Shown: one piece after another, positions 45,805 through 55,822 of the stretch | Position numbering within the stretch: the stretch's first letter is position 1 | Layout: every line of letters begins with the position of its first letter | Made by a program: the position numbers and the translations under genes | The notes under the pieces: model-generated | What the model saw: the letters and a program-made list of their open reading frames with translations, nothing else | Told to the model about the DNA's origin: nothing | The model's database searches: none | Assembly: GCA_028023455.1 (NCBI GenBank) | Contig: JAQFVV010013368.1 | Span: forward strand, 1-64,000 | Direction: 5' to 3' | From: Epiperipatus broadwayi | Taxonomy: Eukaryota > Onychophora > Udeonychophora > Euonychophora > Peripatidae | Length of the DNA: 64,000 nt

Positions 45805-46060
45805 CACATATGCAAATTCTCCATATAGTAGCGCCACCCAGTGCAAGCCAGAGTAATCAATGGATGCAGGAAGGTTTGTGCATAAAATCCCTAACTAGTG
45901 CCTACTCTCAGATCCCAAGGCTCCTCACTGATGAAAGCCACAAACTAGCAACTAATCTGGGGATATTGGATGAGTAGGCACAAACCTTCCTGCATCCATT
46001 GATTACTCTGGCTTGCACTGAGTGATGCTAGGGTTTGGAGAGTTTTGCCTCCGTGATTCT
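45805..46060. repeat. Palindromic repeat family C, copy 3
   Basis: The left arm (about 45811-45910) and the right arm (about 45965-46055) are inverted complements with CTCCATATAGTAGCGCCACC and TGGAGAGTTTTGCC ends. The plus-frame of 64 codons (45783-45977) crosses it and is not a gene. A hammerhead-like core sits on the plus strand in the centre. Confidence 0.85.
45922..45963 (+). ncRNA. Hammerhead-like core in repeat C3
   Basis: The plus strand shows stem I TCCTCA, core CTGATGA, a decayed stem II, then CAACTAATC in place of GAAACTAGTC, and stem I TGGGGA, which pairs with TCCTCA using one G-U pair. Loss of the GAAA box and of the cleavage-site GTC suggests it is inactive. Confidence 0.5.
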
Positions 46061-46710
46061 ATTGTCAATAAAAATAGTCACTACAAATGTACAAACTAAT
46101 TTTTCAAAAATAAATTTGCTCTTTGTAAGCATAATGATATATATATAAAACATTTCAAAATTTATGTCATTCGTTCTCTTGGTAATGAAATGTTAGAATA
46201 AATTATAATAAGTGTGGCGCAAGCAGTAGCAGACTTCCATTAACGATAATCAAGCGTTATTATTTAGCATTATTGTCCTATTGTTTGGTTACCATTAGCT
46301 AGCTATCTTCAGGCAGAGAACTTAATGTGATTATATCTTTACCCCAAACCATCCATTGATATATGTTGCTGGAATTTGTTTAACTAATTGGTGCAGCTTG
46401 AGATAGAATGGTAATTAGACAATAATAAGAAAGTAGTAATATATAATTTGTAAAATTGTCCGATAAAAATAAAATTGGCACCGAATTAAAGTCAAATAAA
46501 AGTTTAAAATCCGAATTATTTGATAGTTACATTTATTACGTATGAACTGAAAAAACTGCTGACTGTGATAAAACTTATTCTTAGTTCTCGATATTTAACT
46601 GGTAATTCTCTGTATTTATAATAATGGATTAGATTTGGAGTTGTTTCAGATTTGTAGTTCATGATTTCTGGAAATGCATAAACTTAAGTCAGCAGTAGAG
46701 TTAATTAGTC
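46061..46710. other. AT-rich DNA, nothing recognised
   Basis: No gene or known repeat was recognised. Confidence 0.4.
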
Positions 46711-46850
46711 TAGGTTATAATCATCATTATCAACCATTATCAATCCACTGCAAGATGAAGACCTCTCTAAGTTCGATCCATCTTCTACGATCTTTAGCCT
46801 CTCTTCTTCACATCACTCTTGCACCCTCTCTTATTTTATCTCTTTCTGTA
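46711..46850 (-). mobile_element. RTE-type LINE, extreme 3' end
   Basis: On the minus strand the sequence matches the last about 130 bp of the RTE copy ending at 35495, including the segment that encodes the C-terminal GETFILQWIDN there, and stops at an ATCATCATT tail. It is a severely 5'-truncated insertion. Confidence 0.8.
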
Positions 46851-47144
46851 TTATATTCACTTTTTTTAATTGTGAGAAAACTTTTATTGATAATTATCTG
46901 TTCACTTTAATCATTTGAGGTTCAAAGGATTATTTAAGTTTGTTGAGCGTCTGAAGAATTTCTGTTCATCTACATAATTATAACTAGATCTAATGATCTA
47001 CTGAGACTATTTTATTCCTTATCGATTAGCACTTCTTCAGTAACGCTTATGTATTGGCTCTCCTGTTATTAACTTTTTTTAGACAATGTAGATGATGTTA
47101 TAATGTGTTGGACTATTTCCAAAGAACTGTTAGTAATAACTCCC

Positions 47145-47330
47145 ACATAGATAACACAACGATCGAAAGAACACAAACTAATGATCAGAAAAGAAAAAAA
47201 ACACGAGTCTATAGAAGCAGACCATGTATATACTAATGAAAATATGTTCGATTGGGAAAATATAAAAATATTGGATAGAGATGAACAGTTGCAAAGAAGA
47301 AAAAAAAACTGCTTGTATGACAATGGCATA
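47145..47330 (+). pseudogene. GIY-YIG endonuclease remnant of a Penelope-like element
   Basis: The plus-strand translation contains EADHVYTNENMFDWENIKIL and DRDEQLQRRK, the conserved central part of the PLE nuclease, preceded by a KEHKLMIRKEK-like segment in another frame. The same tRNA-like family A region follows downstream at 47460, as in the inverted pair near 4 kb. Frame breaks are evident. Confidence 0.7.
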
Positions 47331-47459
47331 TGTCAACCCATGTAGCAATACGTAATGTCTGGGATCTTCTAATTAACCTTGCTCTTAGAAAAAGGTAAAA
47401 AAAAAAATTGGAGTCAGAAGAAGGATTTGAACCAACCCTTATAGATAAGTATATGTAAT

Positions 47460-47720
47460 TTCTGCTGACTGTGGCCTTTTACAGAATAGCTCAATGGCCT
47501 TAAAATTTGATATTCAAGAATCTAAAAGTGTGAGTTCGACTCCTATTCTAATATTGTCATTGGTCAGGTCTGCAATACCCAAAGAAGAGAGAATAGTACT
47601 ACTCGAAACATCATGTAGTCTACTAATCTGTGTTGTCTATTTGTATGTTATTACTAACAGTTGTTTGTACTTAAACATTTTAAATAAAATATATACAGTG
47701 GTCAAATATTCAGTATAACA
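47460..47720 (+). repeat. Family A tRNA-like repeat downstream of a PLE nuclease
   Basis: ATAGCTCAATGG (near 47485) is A-box-like and GAGTTCGACTCC (near 47532-47543) is B-box-like. A conserved body follows with a hairpin-forming CTC segment and GAAAC, then the family tail. It is the third independent case in the window where this repeat directly follows a PLE nuclease. Confidence 0.7.
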
Positions 47721-47804
47721 ATTATTTGAAAGCCACCAGGTTGATAAATTAAATAATTGTAAATATAATTAATTGTTTGTTTCAATCATATTTAGTTTGA
47801 TTAT

Positions 47805-47930
47805 TATATTAAATTTAAATAAAGTTTAAAATTTTCTAGACATTCAACAATTAATGTTAGTTGATGGAAATAGTCAAACATATAACACTATCATAATCAA
47901 CCTTCAGCAATTATTAGATGATAGCTTCTC
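47805..47930 (+). repeat. Second copy of the family A tail
   Basis: The terminal part of family A (AGACATTCAACAATTAATG and a GGAAATAGTC segment) recurs just after the previous copy, ending near an ACACTATCATAATCAACC stretch. Confidence 0.55.
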
Positions 47931-48289
47931 TAAGCACTAAAATCAGTGTGCCCTTTAAAATATTTTTTACAGTAGTATTTTAACATGACACCAACTTATT
48001 TAATTTTTTTCTATAATGCTTTAGGCATTACGATAACAAAATGAATCTTGACTAACCAACCAATCATGTTCAATGTTTTATTTGTGGCTAGGCAAAGTTG
48101 TTATCCCAAGAAATTAAATCGCTTCTAATTCTTAGTAGACTAAGAAGTTTCATGTTAAAGACAAAAATACTGATTTTTTTTTCTGGAATAGTTCATTGTT
48201 CTAGGAATTATTTTTTGTTAAAATTAAATTTTTGTTTTTAAAATTTTTTTCAGAGTACTATTTTTGTTGATTATTTAGCAGCATAGTAA
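47931..48289. other. AT-rich DNA, nothing recognised
   Basis: No gene or known repeat was recognised. Confidence 0.4.
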
Positions 48290-48425
48290 TACTCCTATGA
48301 ATATCATGTTTTTATATAATTCTTATAACAATTCCTTCATATACACATCAATGCAAACAAATTTTCTTAACCTTCTTTATTTTCCTTACAGTTTCGACTG
48401 TCCAGCAGTTTTTCATCAGAGCTAC
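48290..48425 (-). repeat. Repeat family F, copy 1, with a CTGATGA...GAAAC hairpin
   Basis: On the minus strand AGCTCTGATGA (48423-48413) is followed by a small hairpin (ACTG, loop CTGGA, CAGT) and CGAAACTGTAAGG (48396-48384). A shared 3' part then follows, with GTTTGCATTGATGTGTATATG. Copy 2 at 50815-50925 has the same order. Confidence 0.7.
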
Positions 48426-48849
48426 AAGATTTGAATAATATTAATACATAACCATCATTTCACATATATATATAAATATCAAAATATACACATATTCCCT
48501 TGATATATATCATGTTTATCGAGAGATTCTCTTGTATTTTAATAAATAATTTAATATGGTTATTATATATTTGCCATTAAATATCTCTGTTTTCAAAATT
48601 TTGATATGCAATGTGACAACAAATAATAAATAATAACATAATTTAACTGCCATAGTATTATTAAACAAATAAATAGTGCTGGAAATTATTAATTTTTTTT
48701 TCTATGTTTAATTTCTACCATAAGTAAGCAACTATACTACTAAATATACTAACATTGAAGATGATTCAGACATGTTGGAAATCAATAGAAAATATCATAC
48801 AATGTACTAAAAAGTATTCCAAATAGCTAAAACAAAAAAACTCTAAATA
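48426..48849. other. AT-rich DNA, nothing recognised
   Basis: A (TA)n-rich stretch occurs near 48470. Nothing else was recognised. Confidence 0.4.
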
Positions 48850-48958
48850 CAAGGCAAAACTCTCCATACAGTAGTACCACCCTGTGCCAACCAGAGTAAT
48901 CAATGGATGCCAGAAGACTTGTGTATAAAATCCCTATCTAGTGCCTACTCATCCAATA

Positions 48959-49000
48959 TCCCCAGACTAGTTTCTGGCTTGTTGCCTTTGTCAGTGAGAA
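48959..49000 (-). ncRNA. Hammerhead-like sequence, left arm of repeat C4
   Basis: On the minus strand stem I is TTCTCA. Then come the core CTGACAA (one change from CTGANGA), stem II AGGC-AACAA-GCCA, GAA, A-C, loop TA, G-T, cleavage base C and stem I TGGGGA. Stem I pairs over 6 bp using two G-U pairs. Only the change at the invariant G of the first box argues against activity. Confidence 0.6.
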
Positions 49001-49266
49001 GCCTTGAAAACATTATTTTCAATCTAAGCTCAATAGCTTATATAGTTCATATGGGTCTGAACTAAGAGCCAAAGACACCAAAATGTATGGATGCTGAACT
49101 GAGTTCAGACCCATATGACTACATAAGCTATTGAGCTTAGATTGAAAATATTATTGTGTTTTCAATTTCATTCTCATAGTTTTGTAGTTAAGTAGAGATA
49201 AAATGTGGCTGCTGGAGGGTTGCACTAGATCCTAAGATCTAAGTGCAGTGCTCTCAGATCCAAGGC

Positions 49267-49312
49267 TCCTCACTGACGAAGGCCACAAGCCAGAAACTAG
49301 AATGGTGATATT
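49267..49312 (+). ncRNA. Hammerhead-like sequence, right arm of repeat C4
   Basis: The plus strand has CTCCTCA, core CTGACGA, stem II AGGC-CACAA-GCCA and GAAACTAG. The cleavage-site T and C and the 3' strand of stem I have decayed (AATGGTGA). Confidence 0.5.
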
Positions 49313-49534
49313 GGATGAGTAGGCACTAGATAGGGATTTTATGAACAAGCCTTCTGGCATCCATTGATTACTCTAGTTGGCACAGGGTGGCACTACTGTA
49401 TGGAGAGTTTAGCCTTGTTTAATAACAATTATATGCTAGTATAAGAGATGATGATCATATGATGTTTAGTGGTTTAACTCTAAATACACCTATTCAGAAG
49501 AACTTAATGTCTGGAATTTTATAAAATATTATGA

Positions 49535-50440
49535 AAAAATGTTAAGATGTCATTTAAAAAAATGACAAAAAGAGAGAGCTGTAAAAAAAGAATAAAAGTC
49601 TCAAAAACATAATATAACTGGTATTGGAAGGAATATTATTTCAATAATTCTTACTAAAAAGAAGGGTAATTACATAAGAGGTGGAAGAATTCTATGAAAA
49701 CTAAATACTAAGGTCACGTAAACTAAGTATTTGCCTGAAGGTTTGTGATGATGGTATTTTAGATATGTTTGACTATTTCCATCATCTATCATTAAATGTT
49801 GAATACTTTTGACAGAATAGCTCAGTTGGTTATAACATTCCCTTAAAATCCGATATTTAAAAATTTAAAGGTGTAAGTTTGAATCTTATGCTAATATTGT
49901 CACAGTTGAAGCTAGCAACACCTGAAGAAGAACAAAGAAATAATACCTTGCGGAACATTGTGCAATCTACTAACCTATGTTATCTATTTTGTGAGTTGTT
50001 TCTAACAATCGTTTGTATTTGAAAAGTTTAAATAAAATTTAAAATCTTCTAGACATTCAACATTTAATGATTGGTCATGGAAATAGTTCAACAAATTATC
50101 ATAAGTAATCTAAACTGCATATTATTTTGATATCATTTGAAATGCTGAGTGTTTTAAATATGGAAATGAGTATGGAATTATAGATATTTTGAAAGAAGCA
50201 AGTAAAAAATAGACATTTTTATCAAAGTTATAAAGCAAATGGCTAAATGATGAAGATATGTGAGATGATTGGAATTAAGGTAATAGTGATGTTGCTAATT
50301 AATAATGATGAAAAAGAAGATATTAGAACTTACAAATCTATCTTTATTAAGATCATTACAGCATTATACTTCAGGCAATTAAAAGAACATTCTAGATTTA
50401 AAAGTGATTATTCAACCATTGATCACATGAAAGTATTTAT
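49535..50440 (+). pseudogene. RTE-type LINE remnant interrupted by a family A repeat
   Basis: 49535-49735 aligns by eye with 33795-33990 of the RTE copy (AATAAAAGTCTCAAAAAC and later AAAAAGAAGGGTAATTAC match). 50125-50440 aligns with about 34065-34385, including the segment encoding the conserved FKSGFSTVDH region (FKSDYSTIDH here). The two parts are separated by the family A repeat at 49745-50100, which has inserted into the LINE. Many substitutions and stops show great age. Confidence 0.75.
49745..50100 (+). repeat. Family A repeat nested in an RTE remnant, with terminal inverted repeats
   Basis: The left end (GTTTGACTATTTCCATCATC with following bases) is the inverted complement of the right end (GATTGGTCATGGAAATAGTT). 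Inside are ATAGCTCAGTTGG (A-box-like, near 49811) and a weak B-box-like AGTTTGAATCT (near 49876). It shows the full-length form of the family, about 355 bp. Confidence 0.75.
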
Positions 50441-50814
50441 AATCATAAGTCATGTGATATGGATTGCTTTCCCCCCAATTTAGTTTATTTTTTACAAAAG
50501 TATTGACTAAATGTAAATTAGCTCCAAAAAGTTATTTAATGTTATCTGTTTATATTCTATGGGGTTTTTAGGTTTTATGGTTTAAGTCATCATTCCTGTT
50601 ACATATATGATCTCCAAACAATTGTAACAATACAATTTTCATTTTTCTCTTAGTTTTCTTTTTCCCATTGTTTTGTTTTGGCCATTTTTTGTGTGTATGT
50701 TACACCTCTTTGCTTTCTCATTTAAAATCGATAATAAAAACTTTTGTGCTGTTCATTTTTTTCATTGATTAATAAATTATATGTATATCTTAAAAGACTT
50801 TAAAGCAGAGGAGG
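50441..50814. other. AT-rich DNA, nothing recognised
   Basis: No gene or known repeat was recognised. Confidence 0.4.
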
Positions 50815-50925
50815 TTTAATAAAGCTCTTATGAAGACTGCTGGACAGTCAAAACTGTAAGGAAAATAAAGAAGATTTTTACGAAAATTTGTTTGCATTGA
50901 AGTGTATATGAAAGAAGTATTATAA
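50815..50925 (+). repeat. Repeat family F, copy 2
   Basis: AGCTCTTATGAA is followed by a 5-bp hairpin (GACTG, loop CTGGA, CAGTC) and AAAACTGTAAGG. The 3' part (TTTGTTTGCATTGAAGTG) matches copy 1. The first box and the GAAA box are each changed by mutation, but the hairpin is intact. Confidence 0.7.
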
Positions 50926-51271
50926 GCAATATATCTTAATTATTTATTCTCATTCCATGACTTTGATATTTCTTTTAATTTTTATTTTATTTTAATGCAC
51001 TAATTCTTAACTGGCATTTTTCAGAGCCCTAATATTTTGTGAAATTCTTACAAATATTTTTGTGAAATTAAGAAAACTACATTTAAGAAACTACCTCTGA
51101 ATAAACTTTAGAATAAATTAATAAAGGTGCTGCTTGTTTAAATGAACTATGTAGGCAAATGTCTCTTATTACAACATCCATAGCATTTGGTTCGACAGTC
51201 TTTTTCATGTCTACTTGATTTCTGTGTTGTGTTGGATAATATATTTAACTCAGATCTTTTACTTTTAAACC
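50926..51271. other. AT-rich DNA, nothing recognised
   Basis: No gene or known repeat was recognised. Confidence 0.4.
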
Positions 51272-51325
51272 ACTAAACATCATATGACCACCATTTCTTA
51301 TGCTTGCACCGAGAGCCTGTTTTAT
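51272..51325. repeat. Edge fragment of repeat family C
   Basis: AACCACTAAACATCATATGA and CACCATTTCTTATGCTTGC match the outer edge of family C copies at 5777, 49486 and 58430. The arm itself is missing. Confidence 0.65.
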
Positions 51326-51329
51326 TTTT

Positions 51330-51537
51330 TTTTACTTTTCCTATTGCATTGCCTAATCTATATAATATTAATATCACCTATGTTCTTTATTATTTTTTAC
51401 AATCCTTTTTTTACAACCCACTATGACACGATTGGAGATATAAGTAGAAGTTTTGAAGAAGATTACTGTCATAGTGGGTTTTAAAAAAAGCATTGTAAAA
51501 AGTAATAAACAACATAGATGATATTAATATTATATCT
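51330..51537. repeat. Palindromic repeat family E, copy 3
   Basis: The arms (51338-51425 and 51470-51537) are inverted complements containing ACAACCCACTATGACA and TGTCATAGTGGGTT. The central hairpin motif is degenerate (TTGAAGAAGATTACTG). Confidence 0.75.
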
Positions 51538-51944
51538 TTTACATATAAGATCAAATAATACATTTTTCTTTTATCAATAAATAACATGTTCATTTTTCAT
51601 TAAAAATTTATTATTTTAAAAAGAAATTTTTTGATTTCATAAAAGCTCTTAAAATATAAATTTATTATTAAATGAAAATGTGATTCTGAATAAAATATTA
51701 ATGATGAAGGAAATAATGTAGTAAAATAAGAAAAATGAGTAGAAATAGTCAGATGAATGATTAAGTTTTGATTTTACATGCTGTAGAGACAAAGAGTGTC
51801 ACATTTCACAGTAAATTGTCCAAAAGCAAAATGTTTTTTATTAAATTGAAACAATTCTTTATTATTAAGTATGGGAATCTTGCTTCAAACACTAAAGATT
51901 ATTTCTATAGATTAAACAAGTAAAATGTTTTTAAGGTACTTAAA
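51538..51944. other. AT-rich DNA, nothing recognised
   Basis: No gene or known repeat was recognised. Confidence 0.4.
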
Positions 51945-52110
51945 ATTTTCGATAGAGTGCTTTCTTGTATCATATAAGTTAGCTAAGTTAATTGCTGTAA
52001 AAATAAAGCCATGTACTATAGCCAAGATTCTTATTATATCAACATGTTGTGAAATAGTATCGAATCACATTGGATCTGGAGTTAAGGCAAGACTTTTGGC
52101 AGGGCAATGA
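51945..52110 (+). pseudogene. Possible hAT transposase fragment (ZBED5/SCAND3-like)
   Basis: The short frame includes SYKLAKLIAVKIKPCTIAKI and LIISTCCEIV. This resembles the S-Y-x-x-A-x-x-I-A-x-x-x-K-P-x-T-I-A-E-x-L-I-x-P-A segment that follows the BED finger in ZBED5/SCAND3-type hAT transposases. The usual proline after LI and the downstream catalytic region are missing. If the call is right, it is a small scrap of an old hAT transposon. The similarity is by eye only. Confidence 0.5.
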
Positions 52111-52374
52111 TCATATGTTTAGGCAGCCTTATTTACGGATCCCCTTGCCTATCACAAAAGTGGATGAGAATTAGAAAATATAGTCTAAAAATGGTCTCTT
52201 ATCCAGTCTAACTAGTTTGTTGTTTTGGGTGAATTATTTATTAGTGCATTTAGTTCCACAGGACGGTTTTTGACAACATTTAAGAATTTTGACTGATTAT
52301 GATTTTCCATTTCAATTTGTGTGAAAACTATTAAAAATATAAAATAAATGCTAGACATTGTTTGATTCTGTATT

Positions 52375-52386
52375 AAAATACCTTTT
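52375..52386 (+). repeat. 12-bp target duplication, left of the SINE
   Basis: AAAATACCTTTT is repeated exactly at 52482-52493, on the other side of the SINE. Confidence 0.8.
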
Positions 52387-52481
52387 TTGTCAAGAATTGG
52401 TGGTTGAGAGGTCAGCGATGGCTGCTTTACAAGCAGTTGTCCTGGGTTCCCAGCTGATGCTATGACACACGAGAAGAAAAA
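52387..52481 (+). mobile_element. Small tRNA-derived SINE with poly-A tail
   Basis: The insert begins TTGTCAAGAATTG. It contains GGTGGTTGAGAGG (A-box-like, 52399-52411) and a B-box-like GGGTTCCCAGC (52444-52454), then GATGCTATGACACACGAG and a poly-A run. Perfect 12-bp target duplications flank it. A second, younger-looking copy lies at 56547-56620 on the minus strand. At about 95 bp it is little more than a tRNA-like head and tail. Confidence 0.8.
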
Positions 52482-52493
52482 AAAATACCTTTT

Positions 52494-52718
52494 ATAATCT
52501 GTCTTACTTTTTTTATCAATAAAATGAAAATTGATGGATTTATGGAAATTTTTAATTACTTGTTTATTTAAAGGTATTTTTTTTTAATTTTTAGAAATAA
52601 AAAACTACAATTTTAAAAAAGGATTAAAAAGTCGTTAAATATTTTTATTATTTTAAATATGTTTACATTTTATTATTCAATCTTAATTTCTTTTTCCTTT
52701 TCTGTATTGCCTTATTTA
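52494..52718. other. AT-rich spacer
   Basis: Nothing was recognised. Confidence 0.4.
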
Positions 52719-52906
52719 TCAATTCTCTTTTACATATTAAATTCCTTTATTATTAAATCAATGCTCATACAATCATTTCTTGACAGCTGAGGATTAAAAT
52801 TCTGAGGAAGATTGCAGGGGCAATCGAAACTGTTAACTGTCAAGAAATGATTGCATGAGCATTGTTTTAATAATAAAGGAATTTAATATGTAAAAAGAGA
52901 ATACAT
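52719..52906. repeat. Palindromic repeat family E, copy 4
   Basis: The arms (about 52720-52790 and 52837-52905) are inverted complements (AATCATTTCTTGACAG against CTGTCAAGAAATGATT). The centre carries CTGAGGA (52802-52808), a 6-bp hairpin GATTGC/GCAATC and GAAAC (52826-52830). Confidence 0.85.
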
Positions 52907-54929
52907 TTTATTATCATTGTGATGAAATATTACGAAATATTTATAATTAAATTTTTGGAGATAAAAATTATTTCTAGTGTGACTAAAACAGGTTACATGT
53001 CAAATTACCTCTGCTACTCCTCCCTTTTTAAAAACTAGTAGAAATAACTTCACTTCATCTTTGACATCAACTGTCTCAAGTTATGTGATCATATAATATG
53101 TTGTTTGAGTTGGTGAAAAATAATGTTTCTTCTGACATTTATTTTATGGTTATAGTGCAAATAATGGCAGAGATATTAATATTTGAAAAATCCTTTTTAT
53201 TTCAACTTTCTCATTTTCAATGAAAAATGAAGTTATTGATTTTTTTGAAAGGATTTTTTGAAATAAAATAAAATTTATTTTAAATTTTTAAGTGCTTTTA
53301 TTAAACTTAGAATTTTTGTTTGTTTGTTTTAAGGTATATTTGGGTAAAATTTTAAAATCACAGTTTAATATAAATATTCAATAAAATTTATTCAAATTTT
53401 GAACATTCATTACAAATGTCAATACAATATGAGATTAAAATATTTTACGTAAGTTCTGTAGTGTTTTTAAATCCAAAGGGGTTGGCAGATGAAATTTCAA
53501 AATTTTGATATAATTTTTCAAATATGTGATATCACTTTAATAAGTTTTAAGTAACAGGTGCAAGAGGGCAGTATATATATATCTTAAAAAATTTACATTA
53601 AAAAGTATTTTAACAATCTTTTAAAATTGAAATAAAAAACAAATCCTGATTATAAAACTATATTGCAAATGAACTTTATTTGATGCGTGTGATTTTACTT
53701 TCAGCCTTAATGCTAAAAACTTAAAAATAATAGATATAAAAAAATATTTTATAATAAATGCTTTTATTTATTTATTTTGGACTAAAAATATATAAATAAT
53801 TGTTTCTTCAGCCATAGTTTTTATTTTTATATTTTGCAAGTTAAATATAAAAAAACCCAATTATGGTTGGAAAAACATTTTGTATTTTTTTAGTCCAAAA
53901 TAAATATATAAAATTATTTATTGTAATAAATAGTTTATTATTTATATAGTGCCGGCTATGTATGTAATATTATAAAGAAGTGAATAAACCTCCGGTCATG
54001 CACTTTTACAAATTTACATGTATTCGCCCCTGAGAATCAGTTTAAAAAGCATAATTGTATGCTCATGCTTAGAGATCATCTGTATATTATAAAATATTTT
54101 TTTATATCTATTATATTTGAATAAAAATGATACATTTTTCAATTTTAGAATAAATTTTATAAGTTATCCCGATATAAAAAGTACGTATAGAATGTAATGC
54201 ACAAATAATGTTAAATTTCATATAAATATAAAATTCAAAGTTTATGCTTTATTTATATATCTACATATGTATGTGCATTTTATATATACATTCACACATT
54301 GATATTTGCTGTTTGAATATTTATACATAAATTTGTTACATTATTAATAGATATAAAAAATTATAAGCAGAATAATAGGCAAGTATGCATACATATAGAG
54401 TAATGCAAATAGTTAATATTTTTATATTTGAAAATTTATACTGTACATGACTTTATTATTTTAAAATTAATTTTTAGCAGGTAAAAAAATAATCGCCATC
54501 ATAAAAAGAATTCAAACATGCCAGCTGTTTGTGCATTTGCTCATATATGTGTGTGTATATATATATGAATTATGCTTATTCTTAATAATTGTAAGTCATC
54601 AATATATATTTTTAATGCGTGTACAATAATTTGTCCACAAATGTTTTTTTTTTTTTTGGTTTTGTTGGAGAAAGTAATAGATCAATATATATCCAGTAAT
54701 TTTTTTTAACAACAGAAGTTTGAGGTTTGTTTTGAGATGACATGAAATACCATATCTAAGACTTTGTATATATAATTTTAATAGTAATTTTATAAGGAAT
54801 GTAATAAAATTGTTGTTAGAAGTTTAATTTAAAGATTTATGTATCAAAATTTGCAATTAATGTTAAAATTTTTAAATTTAAAATAAATTTAAATGTATCA
54901 GTGTATATATGTGTGGAGATGATAATCAT
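52907..54929. other. AT-rich DNA with one foldback
   Basis: An imperfect inverted repeat lies at about 53763-53915 (TTTTGGACTAAAAA against TTTTTTTAGTCCAAAA). Otherwise the sequence is very AT-rich, with (TA)n and poly-T runs and no recognisable gene. Confidence 0.45.
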
Positions 54930-54930
54930 G

Positions 54931-54971
54931 ACCAATTGATGAGTGCTGGTTTAGCACAATATATATTTGGT
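54931..54971 (+). ncRNA. Decayed hammerhead-like sequence, family H copy 3
   Basis: The plus strand shows stem I ACCAA/TTGGT, first box TTGATGA, stem II GTGCTG-GTT-TAGCAC (six pairs including one G-U) and AATATATAT where GAA and stem III should be. It is clearly related to 6873-6914, but it lacks C of the first box and G of the second. Confidence 0.5.
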
Positions 54972-54978
54972 GTTTTGC

Positions 54979-55140
54979 TCCCCGGGGGTTTGGGGGGGGG
55001 GGGGGGGGGGGGGGGGGTGGTTACTCCCCTTTTTTCATATAGAGGGGGGGGGGGAAAGCCCTGTGAAAAAAAAATTAATATATATTAGGGTTGGGCCCCC
55101 CCCCTCCCTTGGGGGTGGGTGTTCGGAGGGGGGGGGGTGT

Positions 55141-55217
<77 letters not shown>

Positions 55218-55464
55218 AAAAAAAGAAAAAGGGGGGGAAAAAAAAAAAAAAAAAATTTTTTTAGGGGGAAAAAAAAAAAAATAGGTAGGGGGGGGAAATG
55301 GTGGGGGTAAATAAATAGAAAAAAAATATTAAAAGGGAGGGTTAATGGAAAAAAAAAAAGGGGGGGGATTTTGGGGGGGGGAACAAAAAAAGGGTGGGAA
55401 AGGGGAAAAATGGAAAATGGGGGGAATTTAAAAAATTAGAAGAAGTGGGGAAAAAAAAAAAAAA

Positions 55465-55498
<34 letters not shown>

Positions 55499-55545
55499 GA
55501 AAAGGAAAAAAAAAATAAAAAAAAAAAAAAAAAAAAAAATAATTA
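54979..55545. other. G/A homopolymer block, probable assembly artefact
   Basis: The region consists of long G runs, including an almost pure G stretch at about 55139-55216, followed by long A runs with hardly any other bases. It cuts into a family C repeat whose other half is missing. The pattern is unlike the rest of the window and resembles unreliable consensus or gap-filling sequence. The glycine-rich open frames across it are meaningless. Confidence 0.8.
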
Positions 55546-55554
55546 GGAAAAATA

Positions 55555-55822
55555 GCCAACTTTTATCTCTACTTAACTACAAAACTACGAGTCTTAAATT
55601 GAAAACATTATAATATTTTCAATCCAAGCTCATTAACTTATATAGTCATATGGGTCTGAACTCAGTTCAGCACCCATACATTTTGGTGTCTTTGGCTCTT
55701 TAACAACCATAGCCACCACTATCCTATTAGGCAGGATTGGTGTTAAACCATTAAGCATCACATGATCACTATCTCTTATACTAGCACTACTGTATGGAGA
55801 GTTTTGCTTTGTTTATAATATA
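55555..55822. repeat. Right half of a family C palindromic repeat
   Basis: The sequence matches the reverse complement of the centre and edge of copy C4, including the GGGTCTGAACTCAGTTCAG segment and the TGTATGGAGAGTTTTGC end. The left half is absent, where the homopolymer block begins. Confidence 0.75.

Larger units (their letters stand above)
48850..49486. repeat. Palindromic repeat family C, copy 4 (longest)
   Basis: The outer arms (about 48850-49010 and 49245-49420) are inverted complements, and the conserved outer edge continues to about 49486. A second inverted repeat, built around AAGCTCAATAGCTTATATAG and its complement, fills the centre (49018-49150). The left arm carries a hammerhead-like core on the minus strand and the right arm one on the plus strand. 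There is no coding sequence. Confidence 0.88.

Noticed and set aside
54967-55310. Glycine-rich open frames
   Set aside because: They translate a poly-G block that is probably an assembly artefact.
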